Below, piece by piece: positions 61,912 to 64,000 of a stretch of DNA of 64,000 nucleotides (positions within the stretch are counted from its first letter, which is position 1; every line of letters begins with the position of its first letter). Origin of the DNA: Hirsutella rhossiliensis (Eukaryota; Ascomycota; Sordariomycetes; Hypocreales; Ophiocordycipitaceae). The stretch is from positions 5,208,001-5,272,000 of the forward strand of contig NW_025408669.1 in the NCBI RefSeq assembly GCF_020360975.1. Reading direction: 5' to 3'. Both the position numbers and the translations under genes were made by a program. A model generated the notes under the pieces. That model saw only the letters and a list, made by a program, of their open reading frames with translations, was not told the DNA's origin and made no database searches.

Positions 61912-64000
61912 GTATAAGCTATTAACTAATAGATCTAATAGATATCTCCTTAGAAAGGGTGCTGCTTCTTTAAGGGAGCACCCCGCTACCCCTTAAGTAG
62001 ATAGGAAGTATCGTAGCTATCCTAAAAGCGATTAAAAGCGCGATAGCTAGCGAGAAGAACGAGGTTCTCGCTATACTAAGGGAGCTATCTATAAGACTAG
62101 CGTTAACCCCTACGACCTTTATAATACTAGTTATAGTAGCGGTACTACTAATAAGGAAGCCGCTTCCTTAGCCGACTTAAGATAGTAAGCCTAAGTCCTT
62201 TTACTTCTTCCTTAGCTAGCTATAAATAAAGTTTATAATAAATAAGAAATAGGGCTTAAACGGCTATTATAATATAGTATAGTATTTGCTCCTTTATATA
62301 CTATTAGAGCCCTAAATATAGCGGATCTTTAGATTCTAAGATAAGGGCGGCCTTAGAGGTAGACGTAACCTATAGGACTTCTTTTAATACCTTATATATA
62401 CGTTCGGTAACGTATAAGAGTAGGAGAAGGTATAGGATAGGCTATAGACCCTTAAATAAATAGATAGGTAAACCTTTAGTAAATTCCTCCTTAACTTTAA
62501 AGAGACGCTCTTATAAGTAGCGGGAACTATAATATAAAAAGATAGCGCGAAGCTTATATAGTTATAAAACTTAATTACGCTAGCCTTATAAGAGCTACTT
62601 ATCCTTATAATTATACTTACTAACTATAGCGAGTATATAAGCTAGTTAATAAAGGTAGTATAGGGCTATAAGTAAACGCTACGTTTTTAAAAGCTTTATA
62701 AGTATATACTATATAGCGGTAATAAGATTACTACCTCTTTATAAAAGAAATAGCCGACTATTAATACTAATAAAGATACCTTAATATCGGCTACTTATAT
62801 AGATTAAGCTAAACGCGGTAAGAAGTTATTATCGAATATCCCCTATACTATCCCGCTCTTTAAGTAGCGGGTAAAGTAAGTAATAAGCAAGGAAATTAGG
62901 AAAAGGAAGGCTAATAGCCGCTACCTACGTTATAGCGCGTCTATATACTTTATATTAAAATACTCCTTCCTTTTAGCTAAGTAGCTTATAGTAGTTTAAG
63001 TAGCGAAGATAAAACCGCTCCTTACCTTAAATAATAAAGAGGACTCTACTCCCTTAGGCCTAGAGGAAAAAGAGTAGCTCTAGAGTAAATATAGGCTTTA
63101 GAGCCCTAATTACTAGTACTAGTAAAAGAAAAGGAGGAATTATCCGCCTATATAAAAGAGGAGCTTACTTTAATATAAGTTATAGTTAATAACTTCTTAC
63201 CTATCGCCGCCTTTATAAATAAAGGCTATTAGTACTATACTATAGTTAATAAGGCGCTTATATAAGAGATATAAGTACTAGTAAAAAAGATCGCCCTAAG
63301 GTAAGTAAAGGGCGCTTTAAGCGTAATAAATAGTATAGTAATTAAGGGTATTATATAGCTAGCTATAGAGGTCGACGGTTACTATAAGCTTATCGTAGCT
63401 TATATAATCCCTTAACTAAAGTTTCCCTTAATCCTTAGGAAACCTTAGTTATTATATATAGAGTTATACTTAGTTTTATACTAAAAGAAGCTATAGTTTA
63501 AGCCTATATAATAGTAGGTCTACTATAATAATAGTTCTATAGGTATAGGACTAAGTATATAAGCTTTATACTTAGTATAAGAAGTCCTTACCTTTATCTT
63601 TATAAGAACTATATAATAGTTAAAGTAAGAGGAAGGCTAGGTAGCGGCTAATATAGCGGTTTATATAGTTAGCTTAGTAGATATTAATAAGGCCCTTTAA
63701 ATAAAAAAGCTAAAGTTGCCTTTTAAGCTATAGTAGTAAATACTAAAGCGCTTTTATAACCTCCTACTACTATTTAAGTCCTAAGAAGCGGATAAGCTTA
63801 ACCTATATAAGCTAAAGGTAAACTATAGGATTATACTCTATACTAATAAAAAGGGGTAGGAACTACCTATACTATTTATACCGCTATATAGTATATTATA
63901 CGTAGAGCTACTAGTACTTAAGAAGATACTAAAGGACCTTTTAAATAAGGGTTTTATTTAAGTAAGTAGCTTTAAAGTAAAAGCGCTAGTCTTATTTATA
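61726..64000 (+). mobile_element. Second, heavily RIPed copy of the chromodomain gypsy element (partial)
   Basis: This aligns colinearly with 17393 to about 19670 and runs off the window. It includes the 186-bp LTR (61726-61911), the gag region, the zinc knuckle region near 62930 and the protease, up to the start of RT. Where the first copy has CA or TG, this one mostly has TA; where the first has CG, CC or CT it is mostly unchanged. The protease D-E-G has become N-K-G. It is inserted into the LINE at 61725. Confidence 0.9.

Overview
The window reads as a transposon-packed, repeat-induced point mutation (RIP) affected segment of a filamentous ascomycete (Pezizomycotina) chromosome. The evidence is: near-complete loss of CpA/TpG in long AT-rich blocks while CpG survives; broken Ty3/gypsy, LINE and hAT elements whose stops are almost all TAG/TAA at former Gln or Trp codons; 55-115 bp GT-AG introns; and fungal-type genes (type B carboxylesterase, MCT-like MFS transporter, CAP/PR-1 protein, bZIP factor). 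I cannot name the species.

Layout. 1-24673: a heavily RIPed gypsy family (here 'family A'). A partial copy lies inverted at 1-5126. A full-length + strand copy starts with an LTR at 5128, and its 3' LTR is split by a younger, lightly RIPed chromodomain gypsy element (17393-24353, 186-bp LTRs). 24674-25640: 3' end of a Tad-like LINE. 25854-43862: a GC-balanced island holding the only intact-looking gene, a secreted carboxylesterase-like protein (27076-28793) that lacks the catalytic serine. The island also holds an unusual integrase-core transposase remnant and a hAT transposase split by a 4.6-kb TIR transposon with a clear 5-bp target duplication. Three host-type pseudogenes follow: MFS transporter, CAP/PR-1 and bZIP. 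43863-61725: AT-rich nested repeats. A minus-strand gypsy element (44888-59603, TSD CCTTA) is interrupted by a second minus-strand gypsy element (48156-56002, TSD AGCGG), and LINE sequence lies on both sides. 61726-64000: a heavily RIPed second copy of the chromodomain element, cut by the window end.

Functionally the window is mostly a transposon graveyard. Insertion order can be read from the nesting and RIP load, and RIP-type nonsense changes reach the host-type genes in the island. The most interesting items are a long unexplained reading frame downstream of integrase in family A, a GC-rich antisense reading frame in the chromodomain element, the TIR transposon with 5-bp duplication, and the serine-less esterase. 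All coordinates and alignments were made by eye; ends marked approximate may be off by tens of bases.
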